A DNA stretch of 64,000 bases, from NCBI GenBank assembly GCA_050013235.1, contig JBEKFQ010000011.1, forward strand, positions 1 through 64,000. Reading direction: 5' to 3'. Position 1 is the first letter of the stretch. The number at the start of each line of letters is the position of its first letter. The notes beneath the pieces were generated by a model. That model was not told the origin of the DNA, made no database searches, and saw nothing but the letters and a program-made list of their open reading frames with translations. A program made the position numbers and the translations under genes. Positions 17,198 through 25,148 of this stretch are shown in pieces. Source of the stretch: RH-AL1 sp050013235. Lineage in GTDB: Bacteria > Pseudomonadota > Alphaproteobacteria > Rhizobiales > Beijerinckiaceae.

Positions 17198-17214
17198 GAT
17201 TAGCCGCTCTCGAG

Positions 17215-17240
17215 AAGAAGGGGCAGGTTGCCCCTTCTTT
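17215..17240 (+). terminator. Rho-independent terminator after pstS
   Basis: AAGAAGGGGCA (17215-17225), a GGT loop and TGCCCCTTCTT (17229-17239) form a perfect 11-pair stem, followed by T-A-T-T. It lies 17 bases after the pstS stop. It should end most pstS transcripts, leaving partial read-through into pstCAB. Confidence 0.85.
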
Positions 17241-17250
17241 ATTGGTCTCA

Positions 17251-17299
17251 GCATTTTCTAAATCGTAAAAGCCTGAAACTTTTGTAGAAAATGTCCTCG
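17251..17299 (+). repeat. Dispersed palindromic repeat, copy 1
   Basis: GCATTTTCTA at 17251-17260 pairs with TAGAAAATG at 17285-17293 around an inner core ATCGTAAAAGCCTGAAACTTTT. The same core occurs in reverse in copy 2. It belongs to an intergenic palindrome family with further copies at 21758, 21871 and 27460. Confidence 0.65.
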
Positions 17300-17307
17300 C
17301 TTACTAG

Positions 17308-17353
17308 AGCATGTCCGGGAAAAGTTGCAGGCTTTTACGATCGAGGACATGCT
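17308..17353 (-). repeat. Dispersed palindromic repeat, copy 2 (inverted)
   Basis: AGCATGTCC (17308-17316) and GGACATGCT (17345-17353) are perfect arms. The inside reads, in reverse complement, ATCGTAAAAGCCTGCAACTTTT, which is copy 1 with one change. The two copies face each other in the pstS-pstC gap, together filling most of its about 295 bases; no gene is seen there. Confidence 0.7.
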
Positions 17354-17492
17354 GTAACTCCTTGGTAAGAGAGCTATTCCTTGTTGCTTTGGTGAGTTCG
17401 CCAAAGCGGAAGGCATTCTATCAAGAGAGCGCGCTGGCTTGGTGCCGCGGGCTGGAAAGAGTACGGACGTGGAGCACGACGTGGTTGATGTG

Positions 17493-18476
17493 ATGGTCAG
17501 GGCGCCAAGTGTCGATGAATCGACGATACTTGATCGCGCGAAGGCCTTGGCCCGCTTTAAACTCGGGAACGCGTTTTTCCATGTCCTGACGTTTTCCGCC
17601 GCCATTACGGTTTTGGTTCTTTTGAGCGGCGTGATTCTCTCCTTGGCCATCGGGTCGATCCCCGCCATCCAGACGTTTGGCTTCGGGTTTCTCGTCACCG
17701 AGGTCTGGAACCCCGTGACCGACAAATACGGCGCCGCCGCCGCGATCTACGGCACGGTGGTCACATCGTTGATCGCCGTGGTCATTGCCATTCCGGTTGG
17801 TGTCGGCATCGCGATTTTCTTGAGTGAATTGTGTCCGCAACCGCTCCGCCAGCCTATCGGCATCGCCATCGAGCTTCTCGCGGGAATTCCGTCGATTATC
17901 TACGGAATTTGGGGGCTCTTCATCTTCGCGCCGCTGCTGCAGCAATATGTCGAGCCCGGCGTCATCGCGTTTTTTGGACCAATTCCGGGATTGAATCGGG
18001 TGTTCGAGGGGCCACCTTATGGGATCGGCGTCTTCACGGCGGGGTTCATCCTGGCGATCATGGTGCTGCCCTTCATTTCGTCCATTTCGCGCGATGTCTT
18101 CGCCACCGTCCCGCCTGTTTTGAAAGAATCGGCCTATGGGCTCGGTTTTACGACGCGCGAAGTGGTCGGCCATGTCGTCATTCCGTATACCCGCACGGGC
18201 ATTATCGGCGGCGTGATGCTGGCTCTGGGCCGCGCGCTCGGCGAGACCATGGCGGTCACGTTCGTCATCGGCAATGCGCATCGCGTGTCCACCTCGATTC
18301 TCGCGCCCGGCACGACGATTTCGGCGACGATCGCCAATGAATTTACCGAGGCGGTCGGCACGCTCTACACCTCGGCGCTGGTCGAGCTTGGCCTGATCTT
18401 GTTCGTCATCACCTTCATCGTGCTCGCGATTGCGCGCTACATGCTGATGCGTATCGAACAAAAGGGAGCGCACTGA
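17493..18476 (+). CDS. pstC: Phosphate ABC transporter permease PstC
   Basis: This is a 327-residue inner-membrane permease of the Pst importer. It has six predicted hydrophobic segments, and the permease loop region is near ALGRALGETMAVTFVIGNA. It pairs with PstA to form the phosphate channel driven by PstB. The frame is open back to a TTG at 17439, but the ATG at 17493 gives the usual PstC length and start. The ribosome site is weak in both cases, so the start is uncertain. It sits behind the palindromic repeats and overlaps nothing; pstA begins three bases after its stop. Confidence 0.92.
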   Translation: MVRAPSVDESTILDRAKALARFKLGNAFFHVLTFSAAITVLVLLSGVILSLAIGSIPAIQTFGFGFLVTEVWNPVTDKYGAAAAIYGTVVTSLIAVVIAIPVGVGIAIFLSELCPQPLRQPIGIAIELLAGIPSIIYGIWGLFIFAPLLQQYVEPGVIAFFGPIPGLNRVFEGPPYGIGVFTAGFILAIMVLPFISSISRDVFATVPPVLKESAYGLGFTTREVVGHVVIPYTRTGIIGGVMLALGRALGETMAVTFVIGNAHRVSTSILAPGTTISATIANEFTEAVGTLYTSALVELGLILFVITFIVLAIARYMLMRIEQKGAH

Positions 18477-18478
18477 TC

Positions 18479-19318
18479 ATGACGCTTTATGACGCGCGCC
18501 GCCGCAAAAATATGATTTATGTCGGCCTGTGCTACGCGGCTTCGGCCTTTGGTCTCGTCTGGCTGGCGTGGATTCTCGGCGCCCTGATCTTCAAGGGTTC
18601 CGCCGGTCTTGTCCCCGCGACCTTCACGCAGATGACGCCACCGCCGGGGAGCGCGGGCGGTCTTTTCAACGCCATCACCGGCAGCTTGATCATGTCGATT
18701 GCCGCGGTTGCGCTGGGCACGCCTATCGGCATCCTCGCCGGAACCTATCTCGCGGAATATGGCAGCGGCTCTAAGCTCGCATTCGTCGTGCGCTTCATCA
18801 ACGATATTTTGCTCAGCGCGCCATCGATCGTCATCGGTCTCTTCGTCTATCAGATCGTCGTCGTGCCGATGGGGCATTTCTCCGCTCTCGCCGGCATGTT
18901 GGCCCTTGCGATTATCGTGATCCCCGTCGTCGTGCGCACCACTGAGGATATGTTGCGGCTGGTCCCCAACCAATTGCGCGAAGCCTCCAGTGCCTTGGGA
19001 TTGCCGAAAAGCATGGTGATTCAAAAGATCGCCTATAAAGCGGCGCGGGCGGGTTTGACCACCGGCGTTCTCTTGGCCATCGCGCGCATCAGCGGCGAGA
19101 CGGCCCCGCTTTTGTTCACGGCCTTGAACAATCAGTTTTTCGCGACCAACATCAACGCGCCGATGGCGAGCCTGCCCGTGGTCATTTTCCAATTCGCGCT
19201 ATCGCCTTATGCAGATTGGCAACGGCTGGCGTGGACGGGCGCGCTGATCATCACGATGACCGTGCTCGCGCTTTCGATCGTGGCGCGGGTGCTTGGCAGA
19301 CAGAGGACGAAGTCATGA
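18479..19318 (+). CDS. pstA: Phosphate ABC transporter permease PstA
   Basis: This 279-residue second permease of the Pst importer has about six membrane helices. The GIAAT-like loop reads LLAIARISGETAPLLFTAL, as expected for PstA. The ATG lies two bases after the pstC stop, and AAAGGGAG just upstream, inside the pstC end, is its ribosome site. The stop overlaps the pstB start (ATGA), so pstC, pstA and pstB are translated as a coupled set. Confidence 0.95.
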   Translation: MTLYDARRRKNMIYVGLCYAASAFGLVWLAWILGALIFKGSAGLVPATFTQMTPPPGSAGGLFNAITGSLIMSIAAVALGTPIGILAGTYLAEYGSGSKLAFVVRFINDILLSAPSIVIGLFVYQIVVVPMGHFSALAGMLALAIIVIPVVVRTTEDMLRLVPNQLREASSALGLPKSMVIQKIAYKAARAGLTTGVLLAIARISGETAPLLFTALNNQFFATNINAPMASLPVVIFQFALSPYADWQRLAWTGALIITMTVLALSIVARVLGRQRTKS

Positions 19319-20100
19319 TTCCCACGAATCGCGCAGGTGTGGATCTGCCAGCCAAGATCCTCGTCAAGGATCTGAATTTTTTCTACGGCGATTCCGTGGC
19401 GCTGAAGACGGTCAATATGTCCGTCTACGCCAACAGCGTGACCGCGATCATAGGACCGTCCGGCTGTGGCAAGTCCACGTTGCTGCGCGTCTTGAACCGG
19501 ATGTACGATCTCTATCCCAAGCAAAGGGCGGAGGGGGAGGTGCTGCTCGACGGTGAAAATATTTTGGCGCCGGGCCAAGATGTGAATTTGCTACGCGCGC
19601 GTGTTGGCATGGTGTTTCAAAAGCCGACACCGTTTCCGATGTCGATTTATGAAAACATCGCCTTTGGCGTAAAGCTCTACAATAAAGTCTCGAAGAGCGA
19701 GCTTGATGGCCGTGTGGAAAAGGCTCTGCGCGGTGCCGCCTTGTGGAACGAGGTGAAGGACAAGCTGCACGCCAGCGGACTCTCGCTGTCGGGCGGTCAA
19801 CAGCAGCGTCTCTGCATCGCGCGGACCGTCGCGATCGAGCCCGAGGTGATCTTGTTCGACGAACCCTGTTCCGCGCTCGATCCCATCTCCACCGCTAAAG
19901 TCGAGGAATTGATCGACGAGCTCAGGGAGAAATATACAATCGCGATCGTGACCCATAGCATGCAACAGGCGGCGAGAGTCTCCAGCTATACGGCGTTTAT
20001 GTATTTGGGGGAATTGCTTGAGTTCGACGAAACAACGAAGATGTTCACGTCCCCGGACAAGAAGCAAACTCAAGATTACATAACCGGGCGCTTCGGTTGA
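19315..20100 (+). CDS. pstB: Phosphate ABC transporter ATP-binding protein PstB
   Basis: This is the 261-residue ATPase of the Pst importer. The Walker A motif is GPSGCGKST, the signature is LSGGQQQR and the Walker B region is VILFDEPCSALDP, all in the family's order. A longer frame is open from 19216, but the ATG at 19315 overlaps the pstA stop (ATGA) and gives the normal PstB length. It hydrolyses ATP at the inner membrane to pull phosphate from PstS through PstA/PstC, and is also part of the signalling complex with PhoU and PhoR. Confidence 0.96.
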   Translation: MIPTNRAGVDLPAKILVKDLNFFYGDSVALKTVNMSVYANSVTAIIGPSGCGKSTLLRVLNRMYDLYPKQRAEGEVLLDGENILAPGQDVNLLRARVGMVFQKPTPFPMSIYENIAFGVKLYNKVSKSELDGRVEKALRGAALWNEVKDKLHASGLSLSGGQQQRLCIARTVAIEPEVILFDEPCSALDPISTAKVEELIDELREKYTIAIVTHSMQQAARVSSYTAFMYLGELLEFDETTKMFTSPDKKQTQDYITGRFG

Positions 20101-20124
20101 TACGGCAATGAAAGGGTCTGTCCG

Positions 20125-20838
20125 ATGAGCGAGCACATTGTAAGTGCCTATGATGCCGAACTTGACCTGCTGGGCCGCAAGATCGCGGAAATGGGCGGGA
20201 TCGCGGAGAAAATGCTTTCCGACGCGATGGACGCATTGGTTGATTTCGATGCGGACCTTGCGCGCCAGACCGTCGCCGCCGATCCACGGCTCGATCATCT
20301 CCAACGCGAGATCGAACAAAACGCCATTCAGACGATTGCCCGGCGTCAGCCCATGGCGGTCGATCTCCGCGACATTATCGCGGCGATCCGGATTTCCGCC
20401 GATCTCGAACGTATCGGCGATCTCGCCAAGAATATCGCGAAACGCGCGATCATCATCGCGGCCGAAGCAAGGCTGCCGCGCGCGATCATCGGCCTCAAAT
20501 CCATGCATGAGAATGCCGCGTTGTCGCTCAAGGACGTGCTGGATGCCTATGCGCAGCGCGATGTCGAGCGCGCGCGCGCGGTTTGGTTGCGCGATGCCGA
20601 GTTGGATGCGCTGGAGGATAGTGTTTTCCGCGATCTCCTGACGTTCATGATGGAAGATCCGCGCAACATTTCGTTTTGTACGCACCTTCTATTCTGCTCG
20701 AAAAACATCGAGCGGATTGGCGATCACGCGACCAATATCGCGGAGACGGTCTATTATCTCGTGACCGGAGAGGAGCTGCCGGTCGAGCGTCCCAAGGGCG
20801 GCTCCTTCTCCTTCGAACAGCACCTACCCTCAACATGA
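20125..20838 (+). CDS. phoU: Phosphate signalling protein PhoU
   Basis: This 237-residue all-helical protein is made of two PhoU repeats. The metal-binding E/D-x-x-x-D pattern is visible twice (RISADLERIGDLAKNIAKRA and SKNIERIGDHATNIAE). PhoU keeps PhoR in its off state while the Pst importer carries phosphate. The ATG follows AAAGGG at eight bases and lies 24 bases after pstB; phoB follows after 14 bases. Confidence 0.95.
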   Translation: MSEHIVSAYDAELDLLGRKIAEMGGIAEKMLSDAMDALVDFDADLARQTVAADPRLDHLQREIEQNAIQTIARRQPMAVDLRDIIAAIRISADLERIGDLAKNIAKRAIIIAAEARLPRAIIGLKSMHENAALSLKDVLDAYAQRDVERARAVWLRDAELDALEDSVFRDLLTFMMEDPRNISFCTHLLFCSKNIERIGDHATNIAETVYYLVTGEELPVERPKGGSFSFEQHLPST

Positions 20839-20852
20839 CGTGAGCTCCGGAC

Positions 20853-21611
20853 ATGATGGATAGCCTGACTGAAATCAAACCGATTCCGCGGAATGGCACG
20901 GCGCCGGGCGCAACGCCGCGGATTCTTGTCGTGGAAGACGAAGAAACGCTCAGCGTGCTTTTGTCTTACAATTTGGAGTCGGAGGGCTTCGCCGTCGAAT
21001 GTGTCGAGCGAGGCGATGAAGCCGATTTGCGGCTAATCGAGGCGCCGCCGGATCTCGTGATTTTGGATTGGATGTTGCCGGGTGTCTCCGGGCTCGAGAT
21101 TTGCCGCCGCATGCGTGCGCGGCAGGCGACGCGGACGCTGCCGGTCATCATGCTGACGGCGCGCGGCGAGGAGAGCGAGCGGGTCAGGGGGCTCTCGACC
21201 GGCGCCGATGATTATATCGTCAAGCCGTTCTCGGTTCCCGAATTGATCGCCCGTGTCCGCGCGCTCTTGCGCCGGGCTAGTCCCGATCGCGTGGCGTCGC
21301 GGCTTTCGGCGGGCGATCTCGAATTGGATCGCCAGAATTGGCGGGTCCACCGGGCGTCTCGGGTGGTTCACCTCGGTCCCACCGAATTCCGTCTGCTCGA
21401 ATATCTCATGGCGAAGCCCGGCCGGGTCTTTTCGCGCGCGCAATTGCTGGACAGCGTTTGGGGCTTGTCGGCCGAAATCGACGAGAGGACCGTCGACGTG
21501 CATGTCGGGCGTTTGCGTAAGGCTCTTTCCCAAAATGGCGAGTCCGACCCGATCCGCACCGTTCGCGGCGCGGGTTACGCTTTCGACGAGACGTTTGGAA
21601 GCGGGGGTTAA
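20853..21611 (+). CDS. phoB: Phosphate regulon response regulator PhoB
   Basis: This 252-residue OmpR-type regulator has a receiver domain at about residues 25-145 (acidic pair in VVEDEE, phospho-acceptor Asp in VILDWMLPG, Lys in VKPFS) and a winged-helix DNA-binding domain at about 155-248 (VDVHVGRLRKAL). Phosphorylated by PhoR, it activates Pho-box promoters such as the one before pstS. The first 20 residues are an extra N-terminal tail before the usual start of the fold; a second ATG is one codon inside. It is the last gene of the cluster; a weak hairpin near 21685 follows. Confidence 0.94.
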   Translation: MMDSLTEIKPIPRNGTAPGATPRILVVEDEETLSVLLSYNLESEGFAVECVERGDEADLRLIEAPPDLVILDWMLPGVSGLEICRRMRARQATRTLPVIMLTARGEESERVRGLSTGADDYIVKPFSVPELIARVRALLRRASPDRVASRLSAGDLELDRQNWRVHRASRVVHLGPTEFRLLEYLMAKPGRVFSRAQLLDSVWGLSAEIDERTVDVHVGRLRKALSQNGESDPIRTVRGAGYAFDETFGSGG

Positions 21612-21684
21612 TCCAGGCGAGGACGCATTCCCACGGTCCTCGTGCCGGACAGCAACCTGATCTCCGGATGATCCGATCCGGGCA

Positions 21685-21703
21685 ACCCCGGCTGGGGGTG
21701 TTT
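21685..21703 (+). terminator. Weak terminator-like hairpin after phoB
   Basis: ACCCC (21685-21689) and GGGGT (21695-21699) can pair around a five-base loop, followed by G-T-T-T. It lies about 75 bases after phoB. The stem is short, so efficiency is doubtful. Confidence 0.4.
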
Positions 21704-21757
21704 CCTGTGGGGCGGGCTCCCTAATCCGATAATAAATCGCTTTCTTATCAATGTGTT

Positions 21758-21806
21758 AGAACGTGTCCGCTATCGAAAAAGTCTACAACTTTTTCGGGAT
21801 ATGCTC
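21758..21806 (+). repeat. Dispersed palindromic repeat, copy 3
   Basis: AGAACGTGTCC...CTATCGAAAAAGTCTACAAC...GGGATATGCTC has the layout of the repeat family seen in the pstS-pstC gap: GC-rich arms around an AAAAG-N-C-N-ACTTTT core. It is diverged from copies 1 and 2. Confidence 0.55.
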
Positions 21807-21813
21807 TCAAGCG

Positions 21814-21846
21814 CCTATCGCTTGGGCGATACAGCCAAGCGATAGG
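21814..21846. repeat. Perfect 12-base inverted repeat
   Basis: CCTATCGCTTGG (21814-21825) and CCAAGCGATAGG (21835-21846) are exact reverse complements with a nine-base spacer. It stands between two palindromic repeat copies in the roughly 305-base gap between phoB and gcrA, which carries no gene. No T-run follows on either side, so it is not an obvious terminator. Confidence 0.8.
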
Positions 21847-21870
21847 AAACCAGCCTCATTATAAGAGATT

Positions 21871-21920
21871 AGAGCATTTCCTCGATCACAAAAGTCCGCG
21901 ACTTTCGTGGGCCATGCTCT
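21871..21920 (+). repeat. Dispersed palindromic repeat, copy 4
   Basis: AGAGCATTTCC...CGATCACAAAAGTCCGCGACTTTCG...GGCCATGCTCT shares its outer arms (AGAGCAT/ATGCTCT) and core with the other copies. Its right edge reaches the gcrA stop codon at 21919, so it may also act at the 3' end of the gcrA transcript. Confidence 0.6.
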
Positions 21921-22452
21921 ACGCCATCCGCCGCTCGCGCCGGCGGTCTTGCGTGGGTTGGTAGGCCATGCGGCTATGGATTTTGCAATAAGGACCTTCG
22001 CCCGCGGGGGTTTTTCCGCCGCAATAACGGAAGTCGGCGCTGGTGGGATCGCCCATCGGCCAGCGGCACATCGATTCCCGCAATTCCATGATGGTGACAT
22101 GTTCGCACATTGGGACGACCACGTCGGCCATCGCGCGCAAGGCTTGCGGCAAAGGGACGGGCGCGGCCTGGTGCATGGCAAGCGATGTGTTGCCGCGCAT
22201 CGGCATGGCGGGCGCTCGTTGTTGGGGGGCGGGCGCGCGGACCGGCGATTGGGGCGCGGTTTTGGGCCGCGATCGCGCGGGACTGACCGGCAAGGCCGCT
22301 TTTTCCCGGCCGGAGAGGCCGAGGCGATGGACCTTGCCAATGACCGCGTTACGCGTGACTCCCGCCGCCAACTCGGCAGCGATCCGGCTTGCGCTGAGGC
22401 CGTCGAGCCAGAGTTTCTTCAGTAGCTCGACCCGTTCATCGGTCCAGGACAT
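21919..22452 (-). CDS. gcrA: Cell cycle regulator GcrA
   Basis: This is the 177-residue GcrA factor of alphaproteobacteria, which binds promoters carrying methylated GANTC sites and helps sigma-70 RNA polymerase. The N-terminal helix-turn-helix (MSWTDERVELLKKLWLDG, then ASRIAAEL and TRNAVIGKVHRLGL) and the C-terminal polymerase-binding part (ADFRYCGGKTPAGEGPYCKIHSRMAY split over the last 40 residues) are clear. The middle is Pro/Ala-rich. Several GANTC sites lie upstream (22534, 22650, 22734, 22756, 22791), in line with methylation-linked control of this gene. Confidence 0.95.
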   Translation of the reverse strand: MSWTDERVELLKKLWLDGLSASRIAAELAAGVTRNAVIGKVHRLGLSGREKAALPVSPARSRPKTAPQSPVRAPAPQQRAPAMPMRGNTSLAMHQAAPVPLPQALRAMADVVVPMCEHVTIMELRESMCRWPMGDPTSADFRYCGGKTPAGEGPYCKIHSRMAYQPTQDRRRERRMA

Positions 22453-22926
22453 CGCCTTCTCCTAAGCAATCGTGACCACGTGCGGCCGGGTTGGTCCGTG
22501 AAGCCTGCGGTTTCGCGGGTCTCACGCTGATAAGAATCCACCAATCAACGCTGCACCGGTAAAACCGGCGTCGTCCAACGCAGTACGCTTGATGAAAGCC
22601 CGCCGCACGAGATGTCGTGTTCGACAGAAAGGAAGTTACACTACACGTTGAATCCGGCGCAAGAGTCGTAACACTTCGTTAAGTGTTTTCAACAAGTGCT
22701 TGCGCGGAGCGCCGGACTTTTCTGGACGTTCGCGATTCAAAGCGGGAACAAAACGGAATCGATCCGCATAAAGACGGAGGGGCCTTTTTTGAATCGGCCG
22801 CTTGCCCTGTGCGTAACCAATGGCGGCTCTCGTTTCCCCTTGCTAGTTACGCAAAATCGCGAGTTGCGTCTGAAGATTTGACCCAAGGACCAGAAGTCCT
22901 TAAAAAGCTTTTATCCGTCATTTCGC
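22453..22926. other. Gap between gcrA and argD with clustered GANTC sites
   Basis: About 470 bases hold no convincing gene. Five GANTC motifs (22534-22538, 22650-22654, 22734-22738, 22756-22760, 22791-22795) are present. A small hairpin AAGGAC-CAGAA-GTCCTT lies at 22885-22901. Promoters for gcrA (leftward) and for a rightward transcript toward argD must lie here. Weak open frames exist but show no family and no good start. Confidence 0.5.
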
Positions 22927-22948
22927 GCCGCCCGTTGGGCGGCCTTTT
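22927..22948 (+). terminator. Terminator or attenuator before argD
   Basis: GCCGCCC (22927-22933), GTT and GGGCGGC (22937-22943) form a seven-pair GC stem followed by C-T-T-T-T. The T-run is only on the + strand. It lies 45 bases before argD, too close for a normal promoter to fit in between, so it probably acts as an attenuator of argD or ends an unannotated small RNA. Confidence 0.65.
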
Positions 22949-22992
22949 GCGTTATGACCCCTCGGCATCCCTTCTCAATAAAGGATTGGGAC

Positions 22993-24195
22993 GTGACCTC
23001 GTCTTTGCTTCCGACCTATGCGCGATACCCTCTTGCCTTTGTCCGCGGCGAAGGCGTTTGGCTCGAGACCGCCGAGGGCGGGCGCTATCTCGACCTGGGC
23101 GGTGGCATTGCCGTGGCGTCGCTCGGTTATTCGCATCCCCATCTCGTCGCGGCCTTGACCGAACAGGCGGGCAAGCTGTGGCATACGTCGAACCTGTTCC
23201 AAATCCCCCAGGCCGAGCGCCTGGCGGAGCGGCTGACGGCGGCGTGCTTCGCGGATTATGTCTTCTTCACCAATTCGGGCGCCGAGGCGCTCGAGGGGGC
23301 GATCAAGACCGCGCGGAAATATCACGCCGTTGCGGGTCATCCTGAACGCTTCCATATCATTACGTTCGAAGGCGCCTTTCACGGGCGCACCTATGCCACC
23401 ATCGCGGCGGGCGGGAATGAAAAATATATCGAGGGCTTTGGCCCCAAGGCGCCTGGCTTCGATAAGGTGCCGTTTGGCGATCTCGAAGCGGTCAAGGCCG
23501 CGATCGGGCCGGAAACCGCCGCGATTCTGGTGGAGCCGATTCAGGGCGAGGGCGGTATCCGCGTGCCGCCACCCGCCTTTTTGCGTGGGCTTCGCGAGCT
23601 TTGCGATCAAAACGGACTGCTTCTCATCGTCGACGAGGTCCAATCGGGGGTCGGCCGCACGGGCAAGCTTTTTGCCTATGAACTTTCCGGGATCGAACCC
23701 GACATCATGGCGATCGCCAAAGGCATTGGCGGCGGTTTTCCGCTCGGCGCTTTTTTAACGACCTTCGAAGCTGGAAAAGGCATGACCGTCGGCACCCATG
23801 GCACCACGTTCGGCGGCAATCCGCTCGCGACGGCGGTCGGCAATGCCGTGCTCGATGTCGTTCTCGAGCGTGGGTTCATCGAGAGTGTCGCGGCCAAAGG
23901 CCTGTTGTTTAAACAGCGTCTCGCCGCTTTGCGGGACACCTATCCCTCCGTCGTCGCCGAAGTGCGCGGCGAGGGGCTGATGCTCGGCTTGAGGCTCAAT
24001 GTGCCCGCCGCCGATTTCGCGGCCGCTGGCCGGGCCGAACATGTGCTGGTGATTCCCGCCGCCGATAATGTGGTGCGCTTGATACCGCCGCTGATCATAT
24101 CGGAGGATGAAATTGCCGAGGGGGTGGCTCGCCTTGGCGCCGCGTGCGGCCATTTCGCCGTGGCTGCCGATGCGCGAAAAGGGGCGGCTGAATGA
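22993..24195 (+). CDS. argD: Acetylornithine aminotransferase
   Basis: This 400-residue class-III PLP aminotransferase converts N-acetylglutamate semialdehyde to N-acetylornithine in arginine synthesis and may also serve lysine synthesis. Visible parts are TSSLLPTYARYPLAF at the N-terminus, NSGAEALEGAIKTARKYH, VDEVQSGVGRTGKLFAYE and AIAKGIGGGFPLGA, which holds the PLP-binding lysine. The GTG at 22993 has AAAGGA seven bases upstream and matches where the family begins; an ATG at 22954 is less likely. argF overlaps its end by four bases (ATGA). Confidence 0.94.
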   Translation: MTSSLLPTYARYPLAFVRGEGVWLETAEGGRYLDLGGGIAVASLGYSHPHLVAALTEQAGKLWHTSNLFQIPQAERLAERLTAACFADYVFFTNSGAEALEGAIKTARKYHAVAGHPERFHIITFEGAFHGRTYATIAAGGNEKYIEGFGPKAPGFDKVPFGDLEAVKAAIGPETAAILVEPIQGEGGIRVPPPAFLRGLRELCDQNGLLLIVDEVQSGVGRTGKLFAYELSGIEPDIMAIAKGIGGGFPLGAFLTTFEAGKGMTVGTHGTTFGGNPLATAVGNAVLDVVLERGFIESVAAKGLLFKQRLAALRDTYPSVVAEVRGEGLMLGLRLNVPAADFAAAGRAEHVLVIPAADNVVRLIPPLIISEDEIAEGVARLGAACGHFAVAADARKGAAE

Positions 24196-25148
24196 CACGA
24201 GCACTTTTCTCGGACGCTGCGCGGGAGACGCGGCATTTTCTTGATCTCTCGGTGGTGAGTGCCGGGGATTTGCGCCATATCATCGATACGGCCGCGGCGA
24301 TCAAGGCGAGCTGGCGGCGTGGCACGCCCTCGCGGGACCGGCCGTTGGCAGGCAAATCCTTGGCGATGATCTTCGACAAGCCCTCGACCCGCACGCGCGT
24401 CTCCTTCGATCTCGCCATGCGCCAGCTCGGCGGCGAGACGATCATGCTGACGGGCAAGGAAATGCAGCTCGGACGCGGCGAGACCATCGCCGACACGGCG
24501 CGGGTGTTGTCGCGCTTCGTCGATTCGATCGTGATCCGCATTCTCTCGCACGAGGACATGCTCGAACTGGCTGGCAATGCCAGCATTCCCGTCATCAATG
24601 GGCTGACCAAGCGCTCGCATCCCTGTCAGGTCATGGCCGACATTCTGACCTTCGAGGAACACAAGGGGCCCATCGCGGGCAAGACCGTCGCTTGGGTCGG
24701 CGATTCCAATAATGTCTTGGCGAGCTGGATTCATGCGGCCCAAGCCTTCGGCTTCAGGATCAATGTCGCCGCGCCGGAGCCGTTTGACGTGCCGCAAGAG
24801 ATGCTGGATTGGGCGAAATCGACGGGAACAAAGCTGACCACCACCGCAGATCCCTACGCCGCGGTGGATGGCGCGGATTGCGTGATCTCGGATTGCTGGG
24901 TCTCCATGGGCGACGAGGATGAAAGCTTGCGCCGCAATCTTCTTGCGCCCTATCAGGTCAATGCCAAGCTGATGGCCGCCGCGCATAAGGATGCGATCTT
25001 CATGCATTGTCTTCCCGCCCATCGCGGCGAGGAGGTGACCGACGAGGTCATCGACGGGCCGCAGTCCGTTGTCTTCGACGAGGCCGAGAACCGTTTGCAT
25101 GCGCAAAAGGGTATTTTGGCCTGGTGTTTGGGAGCCTCGGATCGATGA
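24192..25148 (+). CDS. argF: Ornithine carbamoyltransferase
   Basis: This 318-residue enzyme joins carbamoyl phosphate and ornithine to give citrulline. The carbamoyl-phosphate motif STRTRVSF, the segment THPCQ-like KRSHPCQVMADI and the ornithine/cysteine loop MHCLPAHRGEEV are in the expected order. Its start overlaps argD and its stop overlaps hslO (ATGA both times), so the three genes form one translationally coupled operon. Confidence 0.96.
   Translation: MTRALFSDAARETRHFLDLSVVSAGDLRHIIDTAAAIKASWRRGTPSRDRPLAGKSLAMIFDKPSTRTRVSFDLAMRQLGGETIMLTGKEMQLGRGETIADTARVLSRFVDSIVIRILSHEDMLELAGNASIPVINGLTKRSHPCQVMADILTFEEHKGPIAGKTVAWVGDSNNVLASWIHAAQAFGFRINVAAPEPFDVPQEMLDWAKSTGTKLTTTADPYAAVDGADCVISDCWVSMGDEDESLRRNLLAPYQVNAKLMAAAHKDAIFMHCLPAHRGEEVTDEVIDGPQSVVFDEAENRLHAQKGILAWCLGASDR

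Noticed and set aside
22683..23345. A 220-codon frame on the + strand entering argD
   Set aside because: No good ribosome site or known family, and most of it overlaps argD in another frame.
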